This document shows positions 33,002 to 41,785 of a stretch of DNA of 64,000 nt, in pieces. The stretch spans positions 1,302,001 through 1,366,000 of the forward strand of contig NZ_CP157199.1 in NCBI RefSeq assembly GCF_039954625.1. Direction: 5' to 3'. The position numbers and the translations under genes are program-made. Each line of letters opens with the position of its first letter. Within the stretch, counting starts at the first letter, position 1. The notes beneath the pieces were generated by a model. The model had not been told where the DNA came from. It saw only the letters and a program-made list of their open reading frames with translations, and did no database searches. The DNA is from Pontimicrobium sp. SW4. GTDB lineage: Bacteria > Bacteroidota > Bacteroidia > Flavobacteriales > Flavobacteriaceae.

Positions 33002-35794
33002 ATGAAATTTATTAGCTCTGTAAAAACAGTAATTGTTTTAGTGCTTACCGTTTACTATTTTCAAAATAGCTTAAGCGCGCAAAATTATGATTTAGATACA
33101 AGTTTAAATAATTATGGAGTTCCACCAGCGTTAAATAAACCAAATTATTTGCAATCAGTTACTGATCCATTATTTGATACCAAAATAACGAGAATTACTG
33201 GCGATGTAGGAACTAGTATTCCAAATGTTGGTGGTACATGGCAGAACATAGCAAGACACGGTTACTCTGCAAGACAACCTTGGAATGCAGATGAGTCACT
33301 TTTATATCTTGATAGACATTTAGGAGGTCCTAGTTTATTTTTAGATGGAGAAACTTATGAAGTAATTAAAGAAGCAAATTTGCCTAGTGGTAATGAACAT
33401 AGATGGCATTCTACAAACCCTGATTTATTTTTAATACTTAGAGATGATGGTATTTATTCTTGGAGTTATTCAACTGAAGCACTAACAAAATTAATAAGTA
33501 TAGATGGTTATTCTAATACGTCATTAGGATATACAGGAAATTACTCTATGGATGGAAATGTACTTGCTATGTTTGCAACAAGAAATTCTGACGGAAAGGC
33601 AGTTGCATTTGGAGTTAATATATCTAGCCAAATTAAATTCCCAGACGTGGATTTAACAGGATGGAATGATATTGATTATACAACAACATCACCGTTAGGG
33701 ACTTATATAGTAGTTAATGGGACTTATAGTGGTAATAATGATGTTACCAAAATATATGTGATGGCTACAAGTAATCAAACTGGACCATTATGGAGTAATT
33801 ATGGTAGACCAAGTCATTATGATGTAACCTTATTTGAAGGAGTAGAGTACGTTATAGGTAATTCTAAATCTAATCCAGATGATGGTAGAATTATTAGACG
33901 TAGAATGTTAGATGGGGAAGTTACAGTATTAACTCAAGGCGGATATGGTAGTCATGGTTCGGCAAGGTCAATTCAAAGACAGGGTTGGGTTTTTACACAA
34001 ATGTCTAATTCATCAAGTTGGGGTCCTTATTATGATGAAATTGTAGGTGTTAGTTCAAGTGGAGATAGAGTAGAAAGGATAGTAAGCATAAGAGGTAGTT
34101 GGGGTGATTATGAAAATCAGCCTCATGCAGTTCCATCACCATCAGGAAGTAGAGTATTATATGCTAGTGATTGGAATAATAATGCACCACCTGTTCAAAC
34201 TTTTATTGCTGATTTTAGACATAAATTATTAGATGGAGGAGGTTCTAATAGTGTAAATGCAGGGACAGATAAAGATATTTGTGATGGTGATACTACAACT
34301 TTAACAGCAACAGGAGCTCAAAGTTACTTATGGAATACTGGAGAAACTACAGCAAGTATTACAGTAACACTTTATGATACGACAACCTTTACAGTAACCG
34401 GAACAGATGCAAATGGAGATACTAGTACTGACAGTGTTACTGTAAATGTAAATTCTATTCCTGTAGCAAATGCTGGTGTAGATGTGGAAATATGTGATGG
34501 CGAAGAAACGACACTCTCTGCTTCTGGTGGAGGCTCTTATTTATGGAGTAATGGAGCGACTACACAAAATATTACTATAAGTCCAAGTAGCACTACAAAT
34601 TATTCCGTCATTGTAACCCAGAATAACTGTTCCAGTACCGACGAGGTCACTGTGACAGTAAAGCCCAGGCAATCGATAAACGCTGGTAATGACGTGGACA
34701 TCTATCTTGGCGAAAGCACTACTCTAACTGTTGTTGGAGTGGGTGACATACTATGGAGTACAGGAGAAACTACATCGAGTATTACAGTAACTCCAATCAT
34801 AACAACAACCTATAGCGTTGAGGCTACCGAAGCTAATGGCTGTACAGCTTACGATGAAGTTAAAGTTACTGTAGTTGGTACTGTAGAGCCGAACGCTGGT
34901 ACAGATAAAACTATTTGTGATGGGGAAAGAGCTACTTTAACAGCCTCTGGAGGTGAAACGTATTTATGGAGTACAGGAGAGACTACAGCAACAATAACTG
35001 TAAATCCCAATATTACGACAACATATACAGTAGAAGTTTCTAATGCTATTTCAACTGGAACAGATGAAGTGGTCGTTTATGTAAATGAAATACCAGATGT
35101 TGATGCAGGAAATGATAAAACAATAAATCTTGGTGAATATGTGACATTGTCAGCCACTGGAGCAGATACTTACTTATGGAGTAATGGTGCTACGCAGCCC
35201 AATATTGCTGTTAGCCCACAACAAACAACGGATTATTACGTGACAGGATATACAAATAATTGTTCTGATGTTGCCCAAGTAAGGGTAACGGTAGAAAATG
35301 CAGTGAATGCTAATGCAGGTAAAGACCAAATAATTTGCAATGGAGATGAAGCAACATTAACTGCTTCAGGAGGTGATGAATATTTATGGAGTACAGGAGA
35401 AACTACTAGAATAATACAAGTATCTCCAACTACAGATACAGTTTATACTGTAATTGTTTCAACACAATTTGCATCAGCTAGTGATGATGTACAAGTATCT
35501 GTGATTGAATGTGATGGAGATGAAGAAGAATCGGATCCTAACTACAAATTTGATATATTTCCAAACCCTACAAGCAACGGAACATTAAAAATCTATTTAG
35601 GAGGTTTAAGTAGTAATTCGAACATATATATACATGATGCTATTGGAAAACTAATTCATTTCGAAACTATCAATGACAATAATGGATTGATTTTTCAGAA
35701 GCAAATAGATATTTCTCGATTCAATACAGGATTATATTTTGTGACGCTTGAAGAACTAGAACAAAGCACCACAAAAAAGATCATCTTTAATTAA
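33002..35794 (+). CDS. secreted repeat protein with T9SS type A sorting domain
   Basis: A 930-residue protein with a signal peptide (about 1-26, ending SLSAQ). Residues 28 to about 415 look like a beta-propeller-type domain (DTKITRITGDVGT, then repeated short strands with RHLGGPSLFLDG). Six Ig-like repeats of about 70 residues follow, each with NAGxDxxICDGExxTLxASG and YLWSTGETT-type cores (about 419-845). The C-terminal 80 residues (FDIFPNPTSNGTLKIYL to TTKKIIFN) are a T9SS type A sorting signal, so it is exported to the cell surface or medium. Function unknown; glycan or surface binding is only suggested by the layout and by the polysaccharide locus next door. Confidence 0.88.
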   Translation: MKFISSVKTVIVLVLTVYYFQNSLSAQNYDLDTSLNNYGVPPALNKPNYLQSVTDPLFDTKITRITGDVGTSIPNVGGTWQNIARHGYSARQPWNADESLLYLDRHLGGPSLFLDGETYEVIKEANLPSGNEHRWHSTNPDLFLILRDDGIYSWSYSTEALTKLISIDGYSNTSLGYTGNYSMDGNVLAMFATRNSDGKAVAFGVNISSQIKFPDVDLTGWNDIDYTTTSPLGTYIVVNGTYSGNNDVTKIYVMATSNQTGPLWSNYGRPSHYDVTLFEGVEYVIGNSKSNPDDGRIIRRRMLDGEVTVLTQGGYGSHGSARSIQRQGWVFTQMSNSSSWGPYYDEIVGVSSSGDRVERIVSIRGSWGDYENQPHAVPSPSGSRVLYASDWNNNAPPVQTFIADFRHKLLDGGGSNSVNAGTDKDICDGDTTTLTATGAQSYLWNTGETTASITVTLYDTTTFTVTGTDANGDTSTDSVTVNVNSIPVANAGVDVEICDGEETTLSASGGGSYLWSNGATTQNITISPSSTTNYSVIVTQNNCSSTDEVTVTVKPRQSINAGNDVDIYLGESTTLTVVGVGDILWSTGETTSSITVTPIITTTYSVEATEANGCTAYDEVKVTVVGTVEPNAGTDKTICDGERATLTASGGETYLWSTGETTATITVNPNITTTYTVEVSNAISTGTDEVVVYVNEIPDVDAGNDKTINLGEYVTLSATGADTYLWSNGATQPNIAVSPQQTTDYYVTGYTNNCSDVAQVRVTVENAVNANAGKDQIICNGDEATLTASGGDEYLWSTGETTRIIQVSPTTDTVYTVIVSTQFASASDDVQVSVIECDGDEEESDPNYKFDIFPNPTSNGTLKIYLGGLSSNSNIYIHDAIGKLIHFETINDNNGLIFQKQIDISRFNTGLYFVTLEELEQSTTKKIIFN
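34250..35515 (+). repeat. six tandem Ig-like repeat units of about 210 bp
   Basis: The six protein repeats are mirrored in DNA. TATTTATGGAGTACAGGAGA recurs near 34964 and 35382, and variants occur near 34327, 34538, 34750 and 35174. About 100 bp at 34620-34720 is near 48% GC by hand count, clearly above the surrounding units. Confidence 0.7.
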
Positions 35795-35814
35795 ATTGAG
35801 ATTTTTTAGTTCGT

Positions 35815-35852
35815 AAAACACTCAACATATTAGTAGTATTGTTGAGTGTTTT
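35815..35852. terminator. bidirectional hairpin after the T9SS cargo gene
   Basis: AAAACACTCAAC (35815-35826) pairs with GTTGAGTGTTTT (35841-35852), a perfect 12-bp stem followed by T-rich DNA on the plus strand. It lies between convergent genes; the right arm touches the stop codon of the DUF4258 gene. Confidence 0.8.
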
Positions 35853-36223
35853 TATTTTATACGTATATTTTTTAAGGTAGCTAAACTGTCACAATTCTCT
35901 ATAGTAAGAAGAATCTCAATATCATCTATATCTTCCTCAACAACATATACTTTACATGAATCTAATGAAGTGTTACTTAAAGAAAAATTAACATTCCCTT
36001 TTTTTAAAACTGTATAGATTATTGATGTGTCTAGAGCTTTACTATCCATGTATGTTAAAGCCTCATCAGAATATTTTAAAGGCTTTATACCAATATTCTT
36101 CAAAACTCTTGCATTAGGACTATAACTACAGGATGTTTTTTTTCCACTTAAAAAAAACGCTAATAAAATAAGACCGATTGAGAAACCACCTAAGTAGTAA
36201 CCAACTCGCTGAATAAGTTTCAT
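35852..36223 (-). CDS. DUF4258 membrane-anchored protein
   Basis: A 123-residue protein with an N-terminal membrane helix (about residues 8-27, YYLGGFSIGLILLAFFLSG) and a small soluble domain with the NIGIKPLKYSDEAL and YVVEEDIDDIEILLTIEN segments, matching DUF4258. Function unknown. It begins 8 bp after the alanine dehydrogenase stop on the same strand and is likely cotranscribed with it. Confidence 0.75.
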   Translation of the reverse strand: MKLIQRVGYYLGGFSIGLILLAFFLSGKKTSCSYSPNARVLKNIGIKPLKYSDEALTYMDSKALDTSIIYTVLKKGNVNFSLSNTSLDSCKVYVVEEDIDDIEILLTIENCDSLATLKNIRIK

Positions 36224-36231
36224 AGATTTAC

Positions 36232-37431
36232 TTAAAAAATTAGAAGATTGGCATCACTATAATCTAGATCAAACCAATCTGCAACAGATTTATTTGTCAA
36301 AATTCCGTGGTAAAAGTACAAACCATTTTTTAATCCACGATCAAAACGAAGAGCATTTTCTATACCACCATCATCTGCTATTTTTAAAAGATAAGGTGTA
36401 AAAATATTACTAATTGATACTGAGGCAGTTCGTGAATACCTTGCAGGAATATTTGGCACACAATAATGAATAACACCGTGTTTAATAAATGTAGGTTTAT
36501 CATGTCTTGTAATTTCGCTGGTTTCAAAACAACCTCCCATATCTATACTAACATCAATAATTACTGCGCCAGTTTTCATGCTTTCTACCATAGTTTCGCT
36601 TACCAAAATCGGGGCTCTGTTTTTTCCTCGTACAGCGCCAATAGCAACATCGCAACGCTTTAATGCTTTTAATAAGTTTTTTGGTTGCATGGTAGATGTG
36701 TATAATGCTCTGCCTATGTTACTTTGAAGCGTTCGTAATTTTGAAATAGAATTATCAAAAACTTTGACGTTAGCTCCTAATCCAATGGCAGATCTTACAG
36801 CAAACTCACCAACAGTTCCTGCACCAATAATAACAACTTCGGTAGGAGGAACTCCACTTATATTTCCAAACAATAAACCATTTCCGTTATTGACATTTGA
36901 GAGCAGTTCTGAAGCTATAAGCACAGAAGCTGTACCTGCTATTTCACTTAACTGACTTACGGCAGGATATGCACCATCTTCGTCTCTAATAAACTCAAAA
37001 CCAATAGCTGTAATTCTTTTTTTTGCTAAAGCTTCAAAATATGTTTTGTTTTGTGTTTTAAGTTGTAATGCAGAAATAAGTATGGTTTGCGGATTTATAA
37101 GTTTAATCTCATCAAGAGTTGGTGGTTCAACTTTTAACAAAATAGGACAAGAAAATACTTTGGAGGTGTCTTTTGTTATTTCTGCTCCAGCCTCACTGTA
37201 GGTTTTGTCTTGAAAATTTGCACCCTCTCCAGCGCCAGACTCTAATAACACACGATGTCCATTATTTACTAATGCCGAAACAGCATCTGGTGTTAAGCAC
37301 ACTCTTTTTTCTTGAAAAGATGTTTCTTTTGGTATCCCAATAAATAGTTTGCCTTTTCCTTTTAAGACTTCTAATGTTTCTTCCTGAGGAAGTAATTGCT
37401 CTTTAGTAAAAGGAGAGAGAGATTTGCTCAT
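36232..37431 (-). CDS. ald: alanine dehydrogenase
   Basis: A 399-residue NAD-dependent enzyme that interconverts alanine and pyruvate. The N-terminal domain has GIPKETSFQEKRVCLTPDAV and LESGAGEGANFQD, and the glycine-rich nucleotide-binding region is VVIIGAGTVGEFAVRSAIGLGA. The PNT/AlaDH family also includes transhydrogenase alpha subunits; the length and lack of a partner gene favour alanine dehydrogenase. It is slightly longer at the N-terminus than the classic 371-residue form. Confidence 0.88.
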   Translation of the reverse strand: MSKSLSPFTKEQLLPQEETLEVLKGKGKLFIGIPKETSFQEKRVCLTPDAVSALVNNGHRVLLESGAGEGANFQDKTYSEAGAEITKDTSKVFSCPILLKVEPPTLDEIKLINPQTILISALQLKTQNKTYFEALAKKRITAIGFEFIRDEDGAYPAVSQLSEIAGTASVLIASELLSNVNNGNGLLFGNISGVPPTEVVIIGAGTVGEFAVRSAIGLGANVKVFDNSISKLRTLQSNIGRALYTSTMQPKNLLKALKRCDVAIGAVRGKNRAPILVSETMVESMKTGAVIIDVSIDMGGCFETSEITRHDKPTFIKHGVIHYCVPNIPARYSRTASVSISNIFTPYLLKIADDGGIENALRFDRGLKNGLYFYHGILTNKSVADWFDLDYSDANLLIF

Positions 37432-37498
37432 AGTTTGGTTATTGGAAAACCAAATTACAAATAAATTTTATAACTATAATTTATAGTTTATTATTATG

Positions 37499-38050
37499 TT
37501 AGAAATAATCCGAAAGTTTCCCCCAAAAGCCTTTACCACCAACCTTAAATTCCTCTTCCAGTTCTTCAAGGGACTTATCAGCATCATTTATTTTATTAAA
37601 CATTCTAGCTCTAATCAGGTAAATAGAAGGAATTACTATTGCCATTACTGGTAATAAATATAAAACATTGTTTTCTTCTGAAAACTTTATATCATCATTA
37701 AAAGCTTCAATAATTTGATATACATACATGATCATAGGAACCAAAAGAGCATGGTACCACCAATGTCTATTTGTAAAAAACCAAACAATTAAAAGAGATA
37801 GAGGTATTATTTTTCCCATTATTGTCCATGCCATAACATTTGCGCTTTCATACCACCCGCTTTCATAAGTAAACAAAAAAGTGTCCCAGATTTTTACATC
37901 AGGAACACTTTCATATAAATTGAAAATAAAAGGTGTTGAAGCAATAAATGTTGCAACTAAACTACCTAATAAAAGACTTTTCTTGTCTTTAGTTGACGCC
38001 CCTAGGCGTTTTGATCTTTGATTTGTCGATTTTTGTTGTGAATTGCTCAT
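37499..38050 (-). CDS. conserved membrane protein, function unknown
   Basis: A 183-residue protein with a basic, polar N-terminal stretch (NSQQKSTNQRSKRLGASTKD) and three to four membrane helices (about 27-43, 68-90, 97-115, 130-148), ending in an acidic tail. I do not recognise the family. The start overlaps the 3-prime part of the 48-residue peptide gene (37989-38135) on the same strand in another frame, so the two are probably translated from one message. Confidence 0.75.
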   Translation of the reverse strand: MSNSQQKSTNQRSKRLGASTKDKKSLLLGSLVATFIASTPFIFNLYESVPDVKIWDTFLFTYESGWYESANVMAWTIMGKIIPLSLLIVWFFTNRHWWYHALLVPMIMYVYQIIEAFNDDIKFSEENNVLYLLPVMAIVIPSIYLIRARMFNKINDADKSLEELEEEFKVGGKGFWGKLSDYF

Positions 38051-38135
38051 TTAAATCTAATAAATTAGTTGCTTGCGCAGTAAACAATACACCTCCGAAA
38101 ATAGCAATAGCTATTAAATACTTTTTAGTTTTCAT
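37989..38135 (-). CDS. 48-residue secreted peptide
   Basis: A short frame from ATG 38135 to TAA 37989-37991. The N-terminal half is a clear signal peptide (MKTKKYLIAIAIFGGVLFTA, cut likely after AQA). The mature part is about 26 residues and ends KIDKSKIKTPRGVN. It overlaps the membrane protein gene by 62 bp in another frame. A -7 box TATCTTTG is placed 35 bp upstream. Small peptides with basic DKTKI-like ends occur in flavobacteria as far as I recall, but no function is known to me. Confidence 0.6.
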   Translation of the reverse strand: MKTKKYLIAIAIFGGVLFTAQATNLLDLNEQFTTKIDKSKIKTPRGVN

Positions 38136-38169
38136 AATTTCAAGGGATTTAATTAATTAATTAATACTG

Positions 38170-38177
38170 CAAAGATA
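38170..38177 (-). promoter_or_regulatory. -7 box of the small peptide gene
   Basis: TATCTTTG on the minus strand fits TAnnTTTG, 34 bp before the peptide ATG. The matching TTG element is not obvious. Confidence 0.5.
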
Positions 38178-38223
38178 AAATACATTAGCTCTTTAAAATG
38201 TTAATTAAATGTTAAAATCCTTT

Positions 38224-38285
38224 GTTTACGGGGCTTACGAGCTACGGAAAAACCGTAATACCGTGATACTTGTTTGGGGCGTATG
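38224..38285 (-). promoter_or_regulatory. structured GC-rich element upstream of the small peptide gene
   Basis: TACGG-AAAAA-CCGTA forms a perfect 5-bp hairpin, directly followed by another TACCGT. GGGGC occurs on both sides (TACGGGGCTTACG and TTGGGGCGTATG). The patch stands out from the very AT-rich gap between tsaE and the peptide. It could be an operator pair or an upstream regulatory RNA; none is recognised. Confidence 0.4.
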
Positions 38286-38325
38286 TGCTATTTTTTAATA
38301 TTTTTTTTTAATTTATTTATTTAAT

Positions 38326-38745
38326 CTATCCAAAAACACCTAATTCTAGCGTTCGGGAACCGTCTTTATTGATTTTTATGTAAGAAACATCTGCTTCTAA
38401 CGGCAAAATTCCTTCTATTTTTTCAGGCCATTCTATAAAATTCCAATGTCCTGAATAAAAATAATCTTCAATACCAATGTCAAGCACTTCGGTTTCGCTT
38501 TCTATTCTATAGAAATCGAAATGATATACTTTGTCATTAGTAACTTCATATTCATTTACTATTGAAAATGTTGGACTAGAGACTTCATCTAATCCTCCAA
38601 GAGCTTTTACAAGAGCTTTTATCAGCGTTGTTTTACCCGATCCCATATCTCCGTAAAACAAAATAGTTTTATGAGTAACGTTATCTAGTAATTCTTGAGC
38701 TATATTATCAATAGATTGTATGTCAAATATCTTTTTCAATTGCAA
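38326..38745 (-). CDS. tsaE: tRNA threonylcarbamoyladenosine synthesis ATPase TsaE
   Basis: A 139-residue P-loop ATPase that works with TsaB and TsaD to make t6A37 in tRNAs. Walker A is GDMGSGKTT (32-40). The conserved SSPTFSIVNEY and HFDFYRIES segments, and the terminal FIEWPEKIEGILP, are typical. Length is normal. It is downstream of porX by 84 bp on the same strand. Confidence 0.95.
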   Translation of the reverse strand: MQLKKIFDIQSIDNIAQELLDNVTHKTILFYGDMGSGKTTLIKALVKALGGLDEVSSPTFSIVNEYEVTNDKVYHFDFYRIESETEVLDIGIEDYFYSGHWNFIEWPEKIEGILPLEADVSYIKINKDGSRTLELGVFG

Positions 38746-38829
38746 TTTTTATGCAATTATAGTGCTAATATAATAAAAAAACAACATAAATTGGTATTTC
38801 ATCGATGTTTTTTGCTTTTTGTGGATTTT

Positions 38830-40380
38830 TTAACGTGGATTTAGTACTGCAAATGGAATGATTACTTCTTCTAGTGAGACACCGCCATGTTGATATGTAT
38901 TTCTATAATAGCTTACATAATGATTGTAGTTATTTGGGTAAGCAAAAAATAAATCTCCTTTTGCAAAAATGTAAGAACTGCTCATTGATAGGCTCGGTAA
39001 GTGTATGTCTTTTGGGTTTGTAGCTGCATAGACTTCTTTATCTTCATAGGTAAGGCTGCGTCCAGTTTTATAGCGCAAGTTTAAGCTAGTGTCTCTATCT
39101 CCAATGACTTTAGAAGGATTTTTAACATTGATAGTGCCATGGTCTGTAGTGATTATTAATTTAAAACCCAATTGTTGTGCTTGTTGAATAATTTCAATTA
39201 GAGGAGAGTTTTTAAACCAACTTACTGTTAACGATCTATAAGCTTTATCGTTAGATGCTAATTCCTTAACAACTTCCATTTCGGTTTTGGAGTGCGATAG
39301 CATATCTACGAAATTATAAACAACAACAGTTAAATCGTTATCCTTTTTTGATTTAAAATTATCAACTAGTTTTTTTCCTGACTTTAAATTAGTGATTTTT
39401 GAGTATTCACATTTTAAATGACTTAATCCCAAACGTTTTAATTGCGCTTGAAGAAATTCATTTTCAAACATGTTCTTACCACCTTCATCAGTATCGTTCT
39501 TCCAGTAGTTTGGATGCATGCGTTCCATGTCACTAGGCATTAGTCCAGAAAATATAGCATTACGTGCATACTGCGTAGCAGTTGGAAGTATGCTATAATA
39601 TGGAGATTCATACTCTTTCTTATAATATGTTTGGATGATAGGCTCAAAAGCTTTCCATTGGTCGTATCTTAAATTGTCTATTACGATGAATAAAGTAGGT
39701 TGCTCCTTGCTTAATTCTGGCACAACTTTTTCTCTAAATAAATTATGCGACATTGTAGGTGCGTCAGAGTTTCCAAACCAGTTTTTATAATTTTTATCGA
39801 TAAATTTTCCAAACTGTGCGTTGGCTTCACTTTTTTGTGATTCCAATATTTCAAACATTGCAGGGTCATCAATATTTTCTAGCTCCATTTCCCAATAAAT
39901 AAGCTTTTGGTATAATGCAGACCATTCTTCAAACGTATTTACCATAGATAAATCCATAGCAATTTTTCTAAACTCCTGTTGGTAGCTAGATGTTGTTTTT
40001 TCTGAAACTAAACGTGTGTGATCTAAATTCTTCTTTAAGCTAAGAAGTATTTGGTTTGGATTAACTGGTTTAATTAAATAATCGGCAATCTTACTTCCAA
40101 TAGCTTCTTCCATGATGTATTCTTCTTCACTCTTAGTAATCATGACTACCGGAATATTAGCTCGTTTCTCTTTAATTTCTGCAAGTGTTTCTAAACCTGT
40201 AAGTCCAGGCATGTTTTCATCTAGAAAAACGATATCGAAATTCTTGTCTTCAATAATTTCGATAGCTTCTGTACCACTTTGACAAGTAGTGACATTGTAG
40301 TTTTTCTTTTCTAAGAATAATATGTGTGGCTTAAGTAAATCTATTTCATCATCAACCCAAAGGATGTTTATGTTGCTCAT
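38830..40380 (-). CDS. porX: type IX secretion system response regulator PorX
   Basis: PorX is the response regulator that, with PorY and SigP, controls T9SS gene expression. The 516-residue protein has a receiver domain (Asp10, Asp11, phospho-acceptor Asp54 in FLDENMPG, Lys104 in LIKPVN), a helical linker, and a C-terminal PglZ/alkaline-phosphatase-like domain with LFIVIDNLRYDQW and LIITTDHGTI. This combination is diagnostic. The presence of a T9SS cargo gene in the same window fits. It diverges from the HD gene by 36 bp. Confidence 0.95.
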   Translation of the reverse strand: MSNINILWVDDEIDLLKPHILFLEKKNYNVTTCQSGTEAIEIIEDKNFDIVFLDENMPGLTGLETLAEIKEKRANIPVVMITKSEEEYIMEEAIGSKIADYLIKPVNPNQILLSLKKNLDHTRLVSEKTTSSYQQEFRKIAMDLSMVNTFEEWSALYQKLIYWEMELENIDDPAMFEILESQKSEANAQFGKFIDKNYKNWFGNSDAPTMSHNLFREKVVPELSKEQPTLFIVIDNLRYDQWKAFEPIIQTYYKKEYESPYYSILPTATQYARNAIFSGLMPSDMERMHPNYWKNDTDEGGKNMFENEFLQAQLKRLGLSHLKCEYSKITNLKSGKKLVDNFKSKKDNDLTVVVYNFVDMLSHSKTEMEVVKELASNDKAYRSLTVSWFKNSPLIEIIQQAQQLGFKLIITTDHGTINVKNPSKVIGDRDTSLNLRYKTGRSLTYEDKEVYAATNPKDIHLPSLSMSSSYIFAKGDLFFAYPNNYNHYVSYYRNTYQHGGVSLEEVIIPFAVLNPR

Positions 40381-40385
40381 ATAAT

Positions 40386-40393
40386 TATATTTG
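40386..40393 (+). promoter_or_regulatory. -7 box of the HD-domain gene
   Basis: TATATTTG fits TAnnTTTG in the short gap divergent from porX. It leaves about 17 bp of leader before TTG 40417. Confidence 0.45.
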
Positions 40394-40416
40394 TATAACT
40401 TTTAATTAAAACAAGT

Positions 40417-41646
40417 TTGAACACAAAGAACAAACTCAAGATATTTAACGACCCAATTTACGGATTTATTACTATTCCCAACTCTTTAATTTTCGATCTT
40501 ATTGAGCATAAATATTTTCAGCGCTTACGCCGAATTACTCAAATGGGATTATCGTATTTGGTTTATCCAGGGGCACACCACACACGTTTTCATCATGCGT
40601 TAGGAAGTATGCATTTAATGCAGAAGGCCATTAGAATACTTAGGTTTAAGGGAGTTACAATTTCTAATGATGAAGAAAACGCTTTATTAATTGCTATTCT
40701 TTTGCATGATATTGGTCATGGTCCATTTAGTCATGCTATGGAGCATAGTATTGTTAATGGGATTTCGCATGAGGAAATTTCGGTGCTTTTTATGGAAAAA
40801 TTGAATAAAGAATTTAACGGAAGTTTAACGCTTGCCATAAAAATATTCAAAGGCGAACACTCAAGAAAGTTCTTATACCAGCTAGTTTCTAGTCAATTAG
40901 ATATGGATAGAGCCGATTATTTAAAACGAGATAGTTTTTATACTGGAGTAGCGGAAGGTAACGTAAACAGTGAACGGTTAATTACTATGTTAAATGTTGT
41001 AGATGATAATTTAGTAGTTGAAGAAAAAGGTATTTATAGCATTGAAAAATTCTTGACAGCAAGACGATTAATGTATTGGCAAGTGTATTTGCATAAAACT
41101 GGATTGGTTGCCGAACAATTATTGATTAGGGTTTTAAAACGAGCAAATGAGCTAACTAAGACTGGTGTAAATTTATCTGCAAGTAAAGCATTATTGTATT
41201 TTTTGAATAATGATATTAATAAAAACTCTTTTACTATTGAAAGCCTAGAAGTATTCTCTAAATTAGATGACTATGATATTATTTCTGCATTAAAAGAATG
41301 GCAAGCACACGAAGATTTTGTACTTAGCAACTTATGTGAAATGATTATTAATAGAGAATTATTGAAAATAAAAATAAAGAATAAAAGGATTAAAGAAGAA
41401 AACTTGAATAAGCATATAGACAGTCTTAAAAAAACTTATAATATAAGTTCTGTTGAAGCCGAATATTTTGTGTTTAAAGGTGAAATATCAAATCAGGCGT
41501 ATCAACGGGATTCTCAGCAAATAAGCATCCTCTATAAATCAGGTAAAGTGGTTGAAGTTGCTAAGGCATCAGATTATTTAAACTTAAAAGCTTTAGCCAA
41601 ACCAGTAACAAAGTATTATATATGTTATCCAAAGAGTAAACTTTAG
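40417..41646 (+). CDS. HD-domain phosphohydrolase
   Basis: A 409-residue HD-superfamily protein of the dNTPase/SAMHD1-like type. Metal ligands are in HTRFHHALGSMH (55-66), LHDIGHGPFSHAMEH (96-110; HD at 97-98) and SQLDMDRADYLKRD. The frame opens at TTG 40417, giving MNTKNKLKIFNDPIYGFI, and no ATG precedes the conserved IFNDPIYG block. It likely hydrolyses nucleotides, but the substrate is not shown. Confidence 0.88.
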   Translation: MNTKNKLKIFNDPIYGFITIPNSLIFDLIEHKYFQRLRRITQMGLSYLVYPGAHHTRFHHALGSMHLMQKAIRILRFKGVTISNDEENALLIAILLHDIGHGPFSHAMEHSIVNGISHEEISVLFMEKLNKEFNGSLTLAIKIFKGEHSRKFLYQLVSSQLDMDRADYLKRDSFYTGVAEGNVNSERLITMLNVVDDNLVVEEKGIYSIEKFLTARRLMYWQVYLHKTGLVAEQLLIRVLKRANELTKTGVNLSASKALLYFLNNDINKNSFTIESLEVFSKLDDYDIISALKEWQAHEDFVLSNLCEMIINRELLKIKIKNKRIKEENLNKHIDSLKKTYNISSVEAEYFVFKGEISNQAYQRDSQQISILYKSGKVVEVAKASDYLNLKALAKPVTKYYICYPKSKL

Positions 41647-41657
41647 GACATTTTTTA

Positions 41658-41665
41658 TACTTTTG
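41658..41665 (+). promoter_or_regulatory. -7 box upstream of lpxD
   Basis: TACTTTTG fits TAnnTTTG, about 120 bp before the lpxD GTG start. No clear TTG at the expected distance. Confidence 0.4.
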
Positions 41666-41785
41666 CGACAATGAAATGAGCATTTACAAAATGAATGTTC
41701 AGAATTTTTAATGCGATAACGAAGTGATTGTACACGTTTTCAATTTTTAAATTTTTTCATTTTAATTAATTGAAAATTATAACGC

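Noticed and set aside
33002..35794. CRISPR or satellite-type repeats in the T9SS cargo gene
   Set aside because: The repeats are in frame, about 210 bp, and code for Ig-like domains; no spacers are present.
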